DNA of 64,000 nucleotides from RZYY01 sp036794825 (GTDB taxonomy: Bacteria > Bacteroidota > Bacteroidia > Bacteroidales > 4484-276). Below are positions 8,948-17,595 of this stretch, piece after piece. Numbering within the stretch: position 1 is the stretch's first letter; the number at the start of each line of letters is the position of its first letter. Both the position numbers and the translations under genes were made by a program. The stretch spans positions 68,681-132,680 of the forward strand of contig DAIRGA010000014.1 of the NCBI GenBank assembly GCA_036794825.1, read 5' to 3'. The notes below the pieces were generated by a model. That model did no database searches and had not been told where the DNA came from. It was given only the letters and a program-made list of their open reading frames with translations.

Positions 8948-9874
8948 TCAGAATTGCGAGGTGGGTAAAACAATGTCATCAAAACCAAACCAGGTTTGAA
9001 AGCCTTTCGAATCAAGGTAATTTTTTAATTCCGGGATGCTGTTTTCCCAGGTCATCAGCACAAAGTCGCCCCCCCAGGCTCCGAGTGATTTTACCGAACC
9101 CTGCAAATCACCGAAAAGGTAACTTTTAACGGTGGGTAAATCGAGTACTTCCGAAAGAATACTTTCGTGCTCATCCATCATCTGCCTGAAGGCGGAGGGA
9201 TCGCTTGTGACCACCATTTCTTCCGAAATTTTGGAAATTCGCCTGATTTCCTTCCGCCTTGATTTCAAACGCGGGGCAAGTTGCCCGATACTCACATCCG
9301 AGCGCTGCTTTTTTCCAAGATAGACAAAGAAAAGCTGCTCTTTGAATGGTGGCGAAAAAGGAACGCTGGTAATAAGTGAGCGGCGGTTTTTCAGTTCGTA
9401 AAGGATTGGGCTATCGGAACGGGCACAAGCGACATCAAAGCCGGAACCCTTCGAAACTTTAAAATGAAGTTCGAAAGGATTGATTTTGAACCACCAGGCA
9501 ATGTTTGAAATAAGTGTGGAACTGCTGCCCAACCCCCATTGGATATCGAAATCAGCTTTAGTAACCACCTGCAAGCCAGAGGATTGTTTGACGATTTGTG
9601 GGTTTAGTTTTTGTGCCGCCTTCAAAACTTTGATAAGAAAAGCTGCTTTTTCAGGATCTGATGACTGATGAATTTTGAGAGAAGGAAGAGCGAAAGTCGC
9701 CTCAAACCAGGCATTTCCCAAAGCAAGACTTTTCCAGGATAGTATTCCGCTTCCCGGCTTATCGCTAACCGACAATGATTGTCCAAACCTCAGCGGCACC
9801 GCCAACGCGCGCGCGCCGAGCATCACAAGGTATTCGCCTGAAATCAGGAACTTGCCGGAAGAATAAAATTCCAT
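8948..9874 (-). CDS. GYDIA-family GHMP kinase, candidate phosphomevalonate kinase
   Basis: A 308-residue kinase from ATG 9874; an upstream ATG at 9901 would overlap the reductase gene and adds only 9 residues. GHMP motifs visible are SSGKFLISGEYLVM at the start, the ATP loop WGLGSSSTLIS, GSGFDVACARS (the GYDIA-type variant of the Asp-bearing motif) and a closing GAWGGDFVLM. The GYDIA family is common in Bacteroidota mevalonate clusters. With mevalonate kinase and decarboxylase adjacent and no canonical phosphomevalonate kinase in the operon, this is the likely phosphomevalonate kinase; that function is inference. Confidence 0.8.
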   Translation of the reverse strand: MEFYSSGKFLISGEYLVMLGARALAVPLRFGQSLSVSDKPGSGILSWKSLALGNAWFEATFALPSLKIHQSSDPEKAAFLIKVLKAAQKLNPQIVKQSSGLQVVTKADFDIQWGLGSSSTLISNIAWWFKINPFELHFKVSKGSGFDVACARSDSPILYELKNRRSLITSVPFSPPFKEQLFFVYLGKKQRSDVSIGQLAPRLKSRRKEIRRISKISEEMVVTSDPSAFRQMMDEHESILSEVLDLPTVKSYLFGDLQGSVKSLGAWGGDFVLMTWENSIPELKNYLDSKGFQTWFGFDDIVLPTSQF

Positions 9875-9884
9875 CGGGAATGTT

Positions 9885-11222
9885 TTACAAATTGGCGGCA
9901 ACAGTCTGGCGCATTCCGGCCAGGAATTTTTTCACCGAATTGTAGGATACTTTGTGCTGTGCAAAATACTCAACTGCTTTAGCTTTTTCCAGGTCATTGG
10001 CATCCAGTGAGTTGAGAATATTGAGCAGGTGCATTTTCATATGACCAACCTGTATTCCTTTGGTTACCAGTGATTTTAGCGCACCGAAATTGTTGGCCAT
10101 TCCCACCGAGGCAGCAATCTTCATCAGATCCTGTGCTGGGGGATTTTCGAGCAACTGCAGTGAAAACTTTGCCATGGGATGTAATGAAGTCAGGCCGCCA
10201 ACGGTTCCCAGTGCAATCGGCACGGTGAGCCAGTAACGAAATTTTCCACCAGAAACATCAACATCGGTGAGCGAGCGATACTTTCCGTCTCGTGCTGCAT
10301 ACGTATGTCCCCCTGCTTCAATTGCCCTGAAATCGTTCCCTGTTGCCAAAGCCACTGCATCTATTCCGTTGAAAATGCCCTTGTTGTGAGTTGTAGCGCG
10401 GTGCGGGTCAATTTGTGCAATGCGTACAGCCTTCTCAAACTTCCATGCAAAATGCTCAGGATCATCAATATCGCCGGCATTTCGTAAACAGTTGATATCG
10501 CACTCCACCGTAACTTTAACCAGGCACTCCGGGGTATAGTTGGACAAAATAGACATAATCACCTGACACTCTTTTTCAGCGCCTGTATAATGCTCACTCT
10601 CAGCCAGATGCTCTTTGAGAATCATTGCAAACTCCTCAAGACAGGAGTTGATAAAGTTGGCGCCCATGGCATCCTGAGTGTCGAAAGTGGCTTTCAACTG
10701 GAAGTAGTTGTCCAGTTTGTCGGACATATCCACCAACTCAATATCGAGAATGCCACCACCGCGTTTTTCCATGTTTTCGGTGATGTGGCGTGTGCCTTCG
10801 ATAAGGTTTCTTTTCAGTTCAGGGAAATAGGATTGAAGTTTTTTCACATCACCATTCCAGATAAAATGCACCTGGCCAACTTTGGTAGTAGAAATCACCT
10901 CGGCCCGGAATCCGCCCTTCGGCGCCCAGTATTTGGCGCTGTTGGATGCAGCTGCCACCACCGAACTCTCCTCAATCACCATCGGCACAAGGTACATTTT
11001 GCCATTGATGTTGAAGTTTGGAGCAATCCCCAAAGGAAAATAAAAGTTGGAAATGGTATTTTCGCTGAATTCGTCGAAAAGCCGCTGAATAGCAGGATTT
11101 TCGTGCCAGTAGCTCTTCAGTTCATCTATTATTGCTTCCGGATTGGTAAATCTGCTCGCCACCATCTCAATCTTGGCGTTCTTGTTCATCTTCGAAAATC
11201 CGGAAATGATGTTGTTGTTCAT
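9885..11222 (-). CDS. mvaA: HMG-CoA reductase, class II type
   Basis: A 445-residue enzyme reducing HMG-CoA to mevalonate. The start is ATG 11222; the open frame extends to a TTG six codons upstream. Class II (bacterial) hallmarks are GIAPNFNINGKMYLVPMVIE, EESSVVAAAS (catalytic Glu), DAMGANFINS, THNKGIFNGIDAVALATGND (Lys, Asp) and GHMKMHL near the end (catalytic His). It is the first gene of the mevalonate operon, 10 bp before the GYDIA kinase start. TAATTTTG on the minus strand (11238-11245) could be a -7 promoter element but lies very close to the start. HMG-CoA synthase is not in the window. Confidence 0.93.
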   Translation of the reverse strand: MNNNIISGFSKMNKNAKIEMVASRFTNPEAIIDELKSYWHENPAIQRLFDEFSENTISNFYFPLGIAPNFNINGKMYLVPMVIEESSVVAAASNSAKYWAPKGGFRAEVISTTKVGQVHFIWNGDVKKLQSYFPELKRNLIEGTRHITENMEKRGGGILDIELVDMSDKLDNYFQLKATFDTQDAMGANFINSCLEEFAMILKEHLAESEHYTGAEKECQVIMSILSNYTPECLVKVTVECDINCLRNAGDIDDPEHFAWKFEKAVRIAQIDPHRATTHNKGIFNGIDAVALATGNDFRAIEAGGHTYAARDGKYRSLTDVDVSGGKFRYWLTVPIALGTVGGLTSLHPMAKFSLQLLENPPAQDLMKIAASVGMANNFGALKSLVTKGIQVGHMKMHLLNILNSLDANDLEKAKAVEYFAQHKVSYNSVKKFLAGMRQTVAANL

Positions 11223-11523
11223 ATTCAAAATTTTTTGCAAAATTAACTAATCATACATGGTCAGATAGAATCTGGTCAAAATGTACAGCCCTATCAATTT
11301 TGCAAATAAACAGAAACGCAGAGAAAATGTTTAGTTTTTTTGAGCGATAATTAAACAAAGAGAAAATGGGATAATTCCAGGCTGAACGCGATCGAAAATT
11401 CACCTGGAAGACTTTACGATTTAGTTTGAGAAAAACCATAAAGCAGGGTAAGCAGGATTTTTCTATTTTTGAAGCTTAAATATTCATCACAACAAATTAT
11501 CAACATCAGTAAAACAAAATATC
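11223..11523. other. Divergent intergenic region, mvaA / rubrerythrin-like
   Basis: About 300 bp without a convincing gene; a 62-codon open frame on the minus strand lacks any coding signature. It should hold divergent promoters. On the plus strand TATTTTTG at 11464-11471 fits the -7 consensus, about 50 bp before the rubrerythrin-like gene; on the minus strand TAATTTTG lies at 11238-11245. Neither has a well-placed TTTG partner. Confidence 0.4.
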
Positions 11524-11979
11524 ATGAGTTCAGATTACAAAAAAATCCTTGAAATGGCCATCGGAAACGAAGTGGAGGCCTACGAATTTTACCTTCAGGC
11601 AGCTGCAAAATCACGGGACGAAAATTTGAGATCCATATTCAGCGAACTGGCTGGTGAAGAGATGAAGCACAAAAAAACGTTAGAAGGTTTTGTTCAGAAT
11701 GACAACCTGAAACTAAATTTTCATGTGAGCAACCCGGACTATAAAGTGGCTGAAACTTTGGATTTGCCAAAACTGACACCGGACATGTCGTTTGCTGAAG
11801 GGGTAGCCTTAGCTATCAAAAAGGAGCAGGAGGCAATGGAGATGTACCAAAAGTTTGCCGATGCAAGTACTGATGATGCGCAAAAGAAGGTCTTTCAGGA
11901 ACTTGCGACCATGGAGCTGGGTCACAAGATAAAACTTGAGGAGGTTTATGTAAGTACTGCTTATGTAGAGGTCTGGTAG
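11524..11979 (+). CDS. Rubrerythrin-like ferritin-fold diiron protein
   Basis: A 151-residue four-helix protein. Carboxylate and His motifs of a rubrerythrin-type diiron site are visible: NEVEAYEFY in the first helix, ELAGEEMKHKKTLE in the second, IKKEQEAMEMY in the third and LATMELGHKIKLEE in the fourth. The C-terminal rubredoxin domain of classic rubrerythrin is absent and the protein ends at the four-helix bundle. Such proteins act in peroxide reduction or iron handling in microaerobic and anaerobic bacteria. It is a single gene, divergent from the mevalonate operon. Confidence 0.85.
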   Translation: MSSDYKKILEMAIGNEVEAYEFYLQAAAKSRDENLRSIFSELAGEEMKHKKTLEGFVQNDNLKLNFHVSNPDYKVAETLDLPKLTPDMSFAEGVALAIKKEQEAMEMYQKFADASTDDAQKKVFQELATMELGHKIKLEEVYVSTAYVEVW

Positions 11980-12082
11980 CGCCAGTAAAGAAAAAAATAT
12001 CATCAGCGGACTTTGGAAATGCTAACATGGTATTCCAAAGATCCGCTGAAATATTTTGGTGTTTGCCATGAAGTTGATCAGG

Positions 12083-12796
12083 CTAAAATACTTTTGGCTG
12101 AAAATCCTTCTGGTTCACTATTGACGAACTGCTTCCGGTTGCTCGGATTACGAACAATCCTAGATTTTCGGCCATCCGGTTGCTGGAACCATCGGCGGTG
12201 ATAAAGGCCACGGCGCCAAAAACTTTCTTATCCTTAAACTCCGGCATGTAGGTCTTCAATTTCCATAGCTTTTCATGAAAATGATCTACATCATTTGGAC
12301 GCAGGGTGGTTTTCACTTCAACAATCACCACTTCACTGCCATTGAGTGCAATGATGTCATATTCAAAATTTTCGCCATTGCGGTTGCCCTGGGCGCGTTG
12401 AATGGTTCGCTCAACCTTGATTCCCCGTTTGTTTAGCAACCTTACCAGGTCACCTTCCACCAGAGACTCAATCAGCTTCCCCCATTGCGATGTAAACAGC
12501 CGGTCCAGCTCACGAATGCTTTTGAGATTTTGCCGGATCAGCTTCTCCGTTTCTTTGAATTTTTCGGTTAAGATATGATCATTTTCCTTGATCTGACGGT
12601 CAGTTTCCTGAAACTTTTTATCGGTTTCAAGAAACTTCCTGTCTGTTTCCTGAAACTTCTTATCGGTTTCCTGAAACTTCTTATCGGTTTCCTGAAACAT
12701 TCTGTCGGTTTCCTGAAACATCCTCCAAACCTGTTGAAAATCAAGTGGCTGCCCGTAGGCGGTAATTGAATCATTTACTGTGTTTTCGGGTTCCAT
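12083..12796 (-). CDS. Coiled-coil DUF3782-like protein with PD-(D/E)XK fold
   Basis: A 237-residue protein from ATG 12796 (a TTG eight codons upstream is less likely). Residues 26-67 are six near-identical heptads of the form KFQETDK, followed by further coiled coil to about residue 100. The C-terminal domain has the nuclease-like pattern Asp147, Glu160-Val-Lys162 (FEYDII, then IVEVKTT), typical of PD-(D/E)XK proteins. Heptad plus nuclease-fold proteins are widespread in filamentous cyanobacteria and Bacteroidota, with unknown role; a DNA-related function is inference. The gene is convergent with the rubrerythrin-like gene. Confidence 0.75.
   Translation of the reverse strand: MEPENTVNDSITAYGQPLDFQQVWRMFQETDRMFQETDKKFQETDKKFQETDRKFLETDKKFQETDRQIKENDHILTEKFKETEKLIRQNLKSIRELDRLFTSQWGKLIESLVEGDLVRLLNKRGIKVERTIQRAQGNRNGENFEYDIIALNGSEVVIVEVKTTLRPNDVDHFHEKLWKLKTYMPEFKDKKVFGAVAFITADGSSNRMAENLGLFVIRATGSSSSIVNQKDFQPKVF
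12596..12721 (-). repeat. Six tandem 21-bp repeats encoding heptads
   Basis: The DNA for residues 26-67 of the coiled-coil protein consists of six 21-bp units, seven codons each, giving consecutive xFxETDx heptads. Several units are identical or differ by one or two bases. Unit loss or gain would keep the frame and change the coiled-coil length by one heptad. Confidence 0.85.
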
Positions 12797-12858
12797 GGTT
12801 TTGGGTGTTTTGCTGTGCAAAGATAATTCAAGTCAGGTAATTCGCTTTTCGAATCCCA

Positions 12859-13554
12859 TCAGATGAGCCCGAGATAATACTTTTTCGCGGTAATCCACTT
12901 TAAAGCCTCCTTTTTACTCAGCGGCGAAAGCTGATGTTTATCAACAAAATCAATTACAGCCTTTGGATTGGTTTTGGAATATTCGCGTAAGGCCCAGCCG
13001 ATAGCCTTCCGGATGAAGAAATCCGAGTGGGCGGAGAGCTGTTGGATCAGGTTGAAAAGCAGGTCTGGATTGGTTTTGGATTTGTAGCTTAACTGGAAAA
13101 GGAGAGCCGAGCGCTGGAGCCACATATTTCCGGAGGTCATCCATTTGCCGGTGTATTCGGGAATCAGGCCAGGGAATTGAAAAAAAAGGGTTCCGGCCAG
13201 ATGGGCAGCTATCATGTCCCCTGTGTCCCACCAGGATTTGCGGGTAATCATGAGCTCAATCTGTTCAAAAAAGTGAAGGTTCATTTTTTTGATGTGCCGG
13301 TTAGCGAGCTCCATTCCAAAATACTGATACTCTCTCTGAGGCAACGACCAGGTTTCATCAATTATCTTTTCAATCTCAGCCTGGGAAATTGATTTAGCTG
13401 CAGCAAAAATCTCTCTGAAAACAACCGATCGCTCCGGTGAACCGATTCCAAAAAACTCAAATTGATTCCTCATATAAGCCTTCTGCTGGATGGCTCTGAC
13501 CGGATCAGCCTTATCCTCAAACTTCCTGGTTAGCGCTAAAACTATGTGGTTCAT
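12859..13554 (-). CDS. DNA alkylation repair protein, AlkD-like
   Basis: A 231-residue all-helical HEAT-like protein. Motifs of the AlkD glycosylase family are YMRNQFEFFGI, SWWDTGDMIAAHLAG (the family catalytic Asp lies in WWDTxD), WLQRSALLFQL and FFIRKAIGWALREYSKTNP near the end. AlkD excises bulky or cationic alkylated bases from DNA. Its ATG overlaps the stop of the upstream M1 aminopeptidase gene by one base (TGATG), suggesting co-translation although the functions look unrelated. Confidence 0.88.
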   Translation of the reverse strand: MNHIVLALTRKFEDKADPVRAIQQKAYMRNQFEFFGIGSPERSVVFREIFAAAKSISQAEIEKIIDETWSLPQREYQYFGMELANRHIKKMNLHFFEQIELMITRKSWWDTGDMIAAHLAGTLFFQFPGLIPEYTGKWMTSGNMWLQRSALLFQLSYKSKTNPDLLFNLIQQLSAHSDFFIRKAIGWALREYSKTNPKAVIDFVDKHQLSPLSKKEALKWITAKKYYLGLI

Positions 13555-15920
13555 CAGTTTACAACGATTTTCCTTGTTCTGACATCGCTGCTGTACTCGT
13601 TAATAAGTCGCAGGATATAGGTTCCTCTTTTAATTCCGGTGGTGTCCCATTCCACCTGCATTTCTGCCTGAGGATTGAATATCTGTTGGATCATGCCGCC
13701 ACTCTCGCTGTAAACGTTGATTAGGGTTGGAATGAACTCACCAAATTCAAAGCTGACCATTCCCTGGACGGGATTGGGAAATATCAGAATATCATCTGTT
13801 TGTGAAATTATCGCCTCCGGAACTTTTACATAAACCTGATCCCAAACTGCAAGCGTATAATCTCCGGGTTGCATATTGGCCACTTCGATGTATCCTGTAT
13901 TGGGTGCGCCTATTTTTACAAAATCCACACTTTGCCAGTCATCAAAGGGGTTTGGACGGTAAAGAATCACCAGCGAGTCTCCGGGATTTGCCATCAGGTT
14001 GCCATCGAGGTTATTGAATTTATTGTACATAAAACTGCCGGTAATCGAGGTTCCTTCCGGAAAAATTCCATCTACTCTCCAATGCCTGTAATCAGAGAGG
14101 GTAAGCCCTTCAATGGCGGTTTTGAGTGGATCGGGCGGAACCCAGCGATGTGTAATCCTTATAAATCCTGAGTCGGTTGCCGGCATTGTATCCACGCGCA
14201 ATTTGGCAAAAACATCAAAGAGGTTGAGGTTCGTAGATGCGGTTAGAGTGAGGTGTTTATCCGTAGTGGCATCGGCAATTTTATCATAAAAGTCAATCAT
14301 AGCGATGGACGGATTGATATTAACCGTAAATGTCTGCTGACCTGTTTCTCCGGAGAATTCCATCAGCACGGTTTCCATTTGCCAAAGATTATTCATGAAA
14401 GTTATCTCCACCCGGTTGGAGTTGGCCAACTGGCAGGGGCCTTTGAGTTTTTGCCTGGTAAATACCGTTACATTATATTGATTACCTGATGGTTGCACAT
14501 CGAACGAATCAACAGAAAATTCAGGAAACCCTGGAGTAAAAACCCATACATCGAAGAAGTCAGTAAGATCCATACCTGAGTGGCTGCTCAGGATATCGCG
14601 CAATTGCCACGAATCGGCATGATTGAAAGCATATTCATCCAAAAAAGCCCTGACGGCCGGAAAAAACAGGTCGTCTCCCATGTAATTCCGCAGGGTGTGC
14701 ACCACGATCCCGCCTTTCTGGTAAACCGTAGTTCCGTAGGTATATTGAGCTGGAATGCCATAAAGAGCGCGGTACCCGCCATCAGTAACGTGTGCAGTAT
14801 GCAGCACGGTGCGGTGCTTGGTAAACATATTTGACCGATAGGCAGCAATGCCATACAGCGCCTCACGGTAAAGCGATTCGGTGAAGACAGCCCAGCCCTC
14901 GTTGAGCCACATATCTTCGGCGCTGGCACAGGTTACCAGGTCGCCAAACCACTGATGCGAAATTTCGTGGGCAATCAGCCACTCGCTCGAAAGGTTTCCC
15001 GTGATGGACGAATTGGGAAAGGCAATATTGGTGGAGTGCTCCATTGCACCGAGAGCAGTACCCACGTAACCTACACGTTCCCAGCGATAAGGACCAAAGT
15101 ACTGCTCAAAAGCGCCCAATATTGGAACCAGGGTTTGAAATGTTCCGTTCACTTTTGCCGTGTCTGACGGACGCACATAAATCCCGATGGGAATCTCTTC
15201 GCCCGTTATTGATGTGAACGAAGATGGCTTGTTGATATATTCCCCAACAGCCACCGAAGCCAGGTAAGTCGGGATGTCGTCATTGATTTTCCAGTGGTAG
15301 GTTCTGGTTCCGTTGCCATTGCCAATGACTTCCATCAATGTACCACCACAAACGGCCATTTTCGGATAGGAAACAGTGGTGAAAATTTCATAAACAGCAC
15401 GGTCGTGAAAATCATCAATGCAAGGAAACCAGGCTTTTCCAAGATTATGGGGATCAGACTCAAATCCTACACCCAGGTTAAAGGCATATTGCCCGCTCCA
15501 GTGAAATCCTCCCCAACCCTCATGAAAAGGCACGCCATGGTAATGCACCTCGACTGCAACAATTTCGCCGGCCGGAACCGGTGCCGCCAATTGAACGGAT
15601 AGAAGCCCTCCCTGGTACTGAAAATCCGGATTGATAACCCCATTTACAAAAACCTGATCCACAGTGAAATTGATCAACTCGAGCGTGACGGTTTGCAGGT
15701 TATTTACCTTCGACTGAAGGGTGATGATTGTTTTTGCTTCGATCGTCTTTGTGCTGAAATTCAGACTATTAAGATGGATCTCATATTTCAATGCATCGAG
15801 CGTATCGCTCAACCCGCTTTTCCGCATCGTCAGGTCGTTTTGCCGGTAATAATTACGCTGCGCACAGAGACTTGCAGCAGCAAGGGATAGCAAAACAAAT
15901 ATGGTGAGGAATCTTTTCAT
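13554..15920 (-). CDS. Secreted M1-family metallo-aminopeptidase with T9SS sorting domain
   Basis: A 788-residue protein when started at ATG 15920, which gives a signal peptide (residues 1-20, ending SLCA); 18 open codons lie upstream. The catalytic core shows the exopeptidase motif GAMEH at 291-295 (usual form GAMEN) and the zinc site H318-E-x-x-H322 with Glu341 (NEGWAVF). The last ~75 residues are a T9SS type A sorting domain beginning IFPNPVQGMVSFEF and ending RTRKIVVN. The protein should be exported and displayed on the cell surface to trim N-terminal residues from peptides. Asn to His in the GAMEN motif could shift substrate preference. Confidence 0.92.
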   Translation of the reverse strand: MKRFLTIFVLLSLAAASLCAQRNYYRQNDLTMRKSGLSDTLDALKYEIHLNSLNFSTKTIEAKTIITLQSKVNNLQTVTLELINFTVDQVFVNGVINPDFQYQGGLLSVQLAAPVPAGEIVAVEVHYHGVPFHEGWGGFHWSGQYAFNLGVGFESDPHNLGKAWFPCIDDFHDRAVYEIFTTVSYPKMAVCGGTLMEVIGNGNGTRTYHWKINDDIPTYLASVAVGEYINKPSSFTSITGEEIPIGIYVRPSDTAKVNGTFQTLVPILGAFEQYFGPYRWERVGYVGTALGAMEHSTNIAFPNSSITGNLSSEWLIAHEISHQWFGDLVTCASAEDMWLNEGWAVFTESLYREALYGIAAYRSNMFTKHRTVLHTAHVTDGGYRALYGIPAQYTYGTTVYQKGGIVVHTLRNYMGDDLFFPAVRAFLDEYAFNHADSWQLRDILSSHSGMDLTDFFDVWVFTPGFPEFSVDSFDVQPSGNQYNVTVFTRQKLKGPCQLANSNRVEITFMNNLWQMETVLMEFSGETGQQTFTVNINPSIAMIDFYDKIADATTDKHLTLTASTNLNLFDVFAKLRVDTMPATDSGFIRITHRWVPPDPLKTAIEGLTLSDYRHWRVDGIFPEGTSITGSFMYNKFNNLDGNLMANPGDSLVILYRPNPFDDWQSVDFVKIGAPNTGYIEVANMQPGDYTLAVWDQVYVKVPEAIISQTDDILIFPNPVQGMVSFEFGEFIPTLINVYSESGGMIQQIFNPQAEMQVEWDTTGIKRGTYILRLINEYSSDVRTRKIVVN

Positions 15921-16167
15921 GATGGTGTAAATAAATGTTTGATTTTTTTCGCAGGGTAAAAGTATAAAATCCATTCTAATTGCGTTACTAACCTTTCTGT
16001 CCGCAATTGAACAAGCTTTGTATTGACATTGAACAATAACAAAACGATACGGACTGAGAATAAAAGCGAGGGTTTGGTTATCAATGCTTTAAGAAAATGG
16101 CATGTTTTTGGAAAAACCCTCCGGTTTTAGTTCAACGACATATCACCGTCAATCAATACCAATCGAC

Positions 16168-17559
16168 ATGAATACTGACAAACTGCTGAAAAGATTGCCC
16201 ATCCTGTTCCTTGCGATCTTTCTTTTCTCATCAGCTAACCTGCAGGCGCAGAGCAGGATATGGGCTCTCGAGGATTGTTTTTACTATGCCATCGAGAACA
16301 ACATCCAGATCAAGCAGAGTGCACTTGCTGTGAAAAATTACGAGATAGGGCTTACAGAAAGCAAACTCAGCCTGCTGCCCAACCTTAATGGCGATGTCTC
16401 GTTCAGCTACAACTGGGGAAGGGTGCTCGACCGAACCAATTACACCTACACCAACAACGAAACCAACCAGGCAAATTTCGGGGTGTATGCCAACGTGCGG
16501 ATTTTCGGTGGGTTACAATATCAAAACCAGATTAAAAAATCCTCGCTTGATTTTCTGACCAGCAAATACGATTACGACAAAATAAAGGACGATATTACAC
16601 TGCTGCTCACCCAGGCCTATGTTAATATCCTGTACAACAAAGAGTTGTTAAAAGTCGCCACAGAGCAGGTTGCCATAACGCAGGAGCAGATCAAACGAAC
16701 TGAGAAACTGGTAGAAGCCGGAAAGCTGGCCATGGGCAGTCTGCTTGAAATCCAGGCACAGGGTGCTAAAGAGGAGATTGCCGAGATCAATTACGAAAAC
16801 TCGCTTGCATTGGCCTACCTTGATCTGCAACAAATACTTGATCTTCAGGCCGGCAGCGATTTTGAAATTGATGTGCCAGTGCTCGACCAGGAACTTCAAC
16901 TCGAAATACTTCCAATCAGCATGATTTACGAAACCGCTCTTGACGTTCAGCCAGCCATCAAAAGCGCCGAAACCACCGTAGAAAGCGCATACAGAAGCGT
17001 TGCCATTGCACGCGGAGCAAAGAGTCCCGTGCTGAACCTGCAAAGCGGCTGGAACACCAATTACTCTAACCAATACCGCCAGTTTGCCATTGACCCGGTA
17101 ACAGGGGAGTTTTATCAAACAGATGTAATCCCATTTGGAGATCAGTTTGCCGATAACCAAAGCCGTTATCTCGGAATAGGACTCAGCATTCCAATTTTCA
17201 ACGGCTACCAGGCATCCTCCAATGTTTCGCGTGCCAAAATAGCCGCCACCAATGCCGAGTACCAATTTGAACTTGCCAAGAATACGATGCGTAAGAGCAT
17301 TGAACAGGCCTATTATGACGCTCAGGCCGCTTTCAAAACTTTCCAGGCTACTCAGAAATCGCTCTCTTCTTTCTCCGAATCATACCGCTATACTGAACAG
17401 AAATTCAATGTTGGGATGGCTACTTCGGTGGATTACAACCTGGCCAAAACCCAACTGGCAGCTGCAGAATCGGAACTTGTTCGGGCAAGGTATGATTATA
17501 TTTTCAAGTCCAAAATACTTGATTTCTACATGGGTAAACCCATCACACTCAATCAATAA
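16168..17559 (+). CDS. TolC-family outer membrane efflux protein
   Basis: A 463-residue protein started at ATG 16168, which gives a signal peptide ending NLQAQ; 22 open codons precede it. The sequence has the internal duplication of TolC proteins, with two helical-barrel/coiled-coil halves (for example ALAVKNYEIGLTESKLSLLP and NTMRKSIEQAYYDAQAAFKT) and conserved LGIGLSIPIFNGY. It forms the outer-membrane duct of tripartite efflux or type I secretion systems. An HlyD/MacA-type adaptor starts 36 bp downstream. No inner-membrane ABC or RND pump follows. Confidence 0.88.
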   Translation: MNTDKLLKRLPILFLAIFLFSSANLQAQSRIWALEDCFYYAIENNIQIKQSALAVKNYEIGLTESKLSLLPNLNGDVSFSYNWGRVLDRTNYTYTNNETNQANFGVYANVRIFGGLQYQNQIKKSSLDFLTSKYDYDKIKDDITLLLTQAYVNILYNKELLKVATEQVAITQEQIKRTEKLVEAGKLAMGSLLEIQAQGAKEEIAEINYENSLALAYLDLQQILDLQAGSDFEIDVPVLDQELQLEILPISMIYETALDVQPAIKSAETTVESAYRSVAIARGAKSPVLNLQSGWNTNYSNQYRQFAIDPVTGEFYQTDVIPFGDQFADNQSRYLGIGLSIPIFNGYQASSNVSRAKIAATNAEYQFELAKNTMRKSIEQAYYDAQAAFKTFQATQKSLSSFSESYRYTEQKFNVGMATSVDYNLAKTQLAAAESELVRARYDYIFKSKILDFYMGKPITLNQ

Positions 17560-17595
17560 ACAAAACCTGTTCTCAATAATCGAATCAAAATTGAC

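Noticed and set aside
10590..11246. A 218-codon plus-strand open frame
   Set aside because: It is antisense to HMG-CoA reductase.
12568..12774. A minus-strand alternative frame rich in CFRKP repeats
   Set aside because: It is created by the 21-bp repeats in an alternative reading frame of the coiled-coil gene.
16648..17265. A 205-codon minus-strand open frame
   Set aside because: It is antisense to the TolC-family gene.
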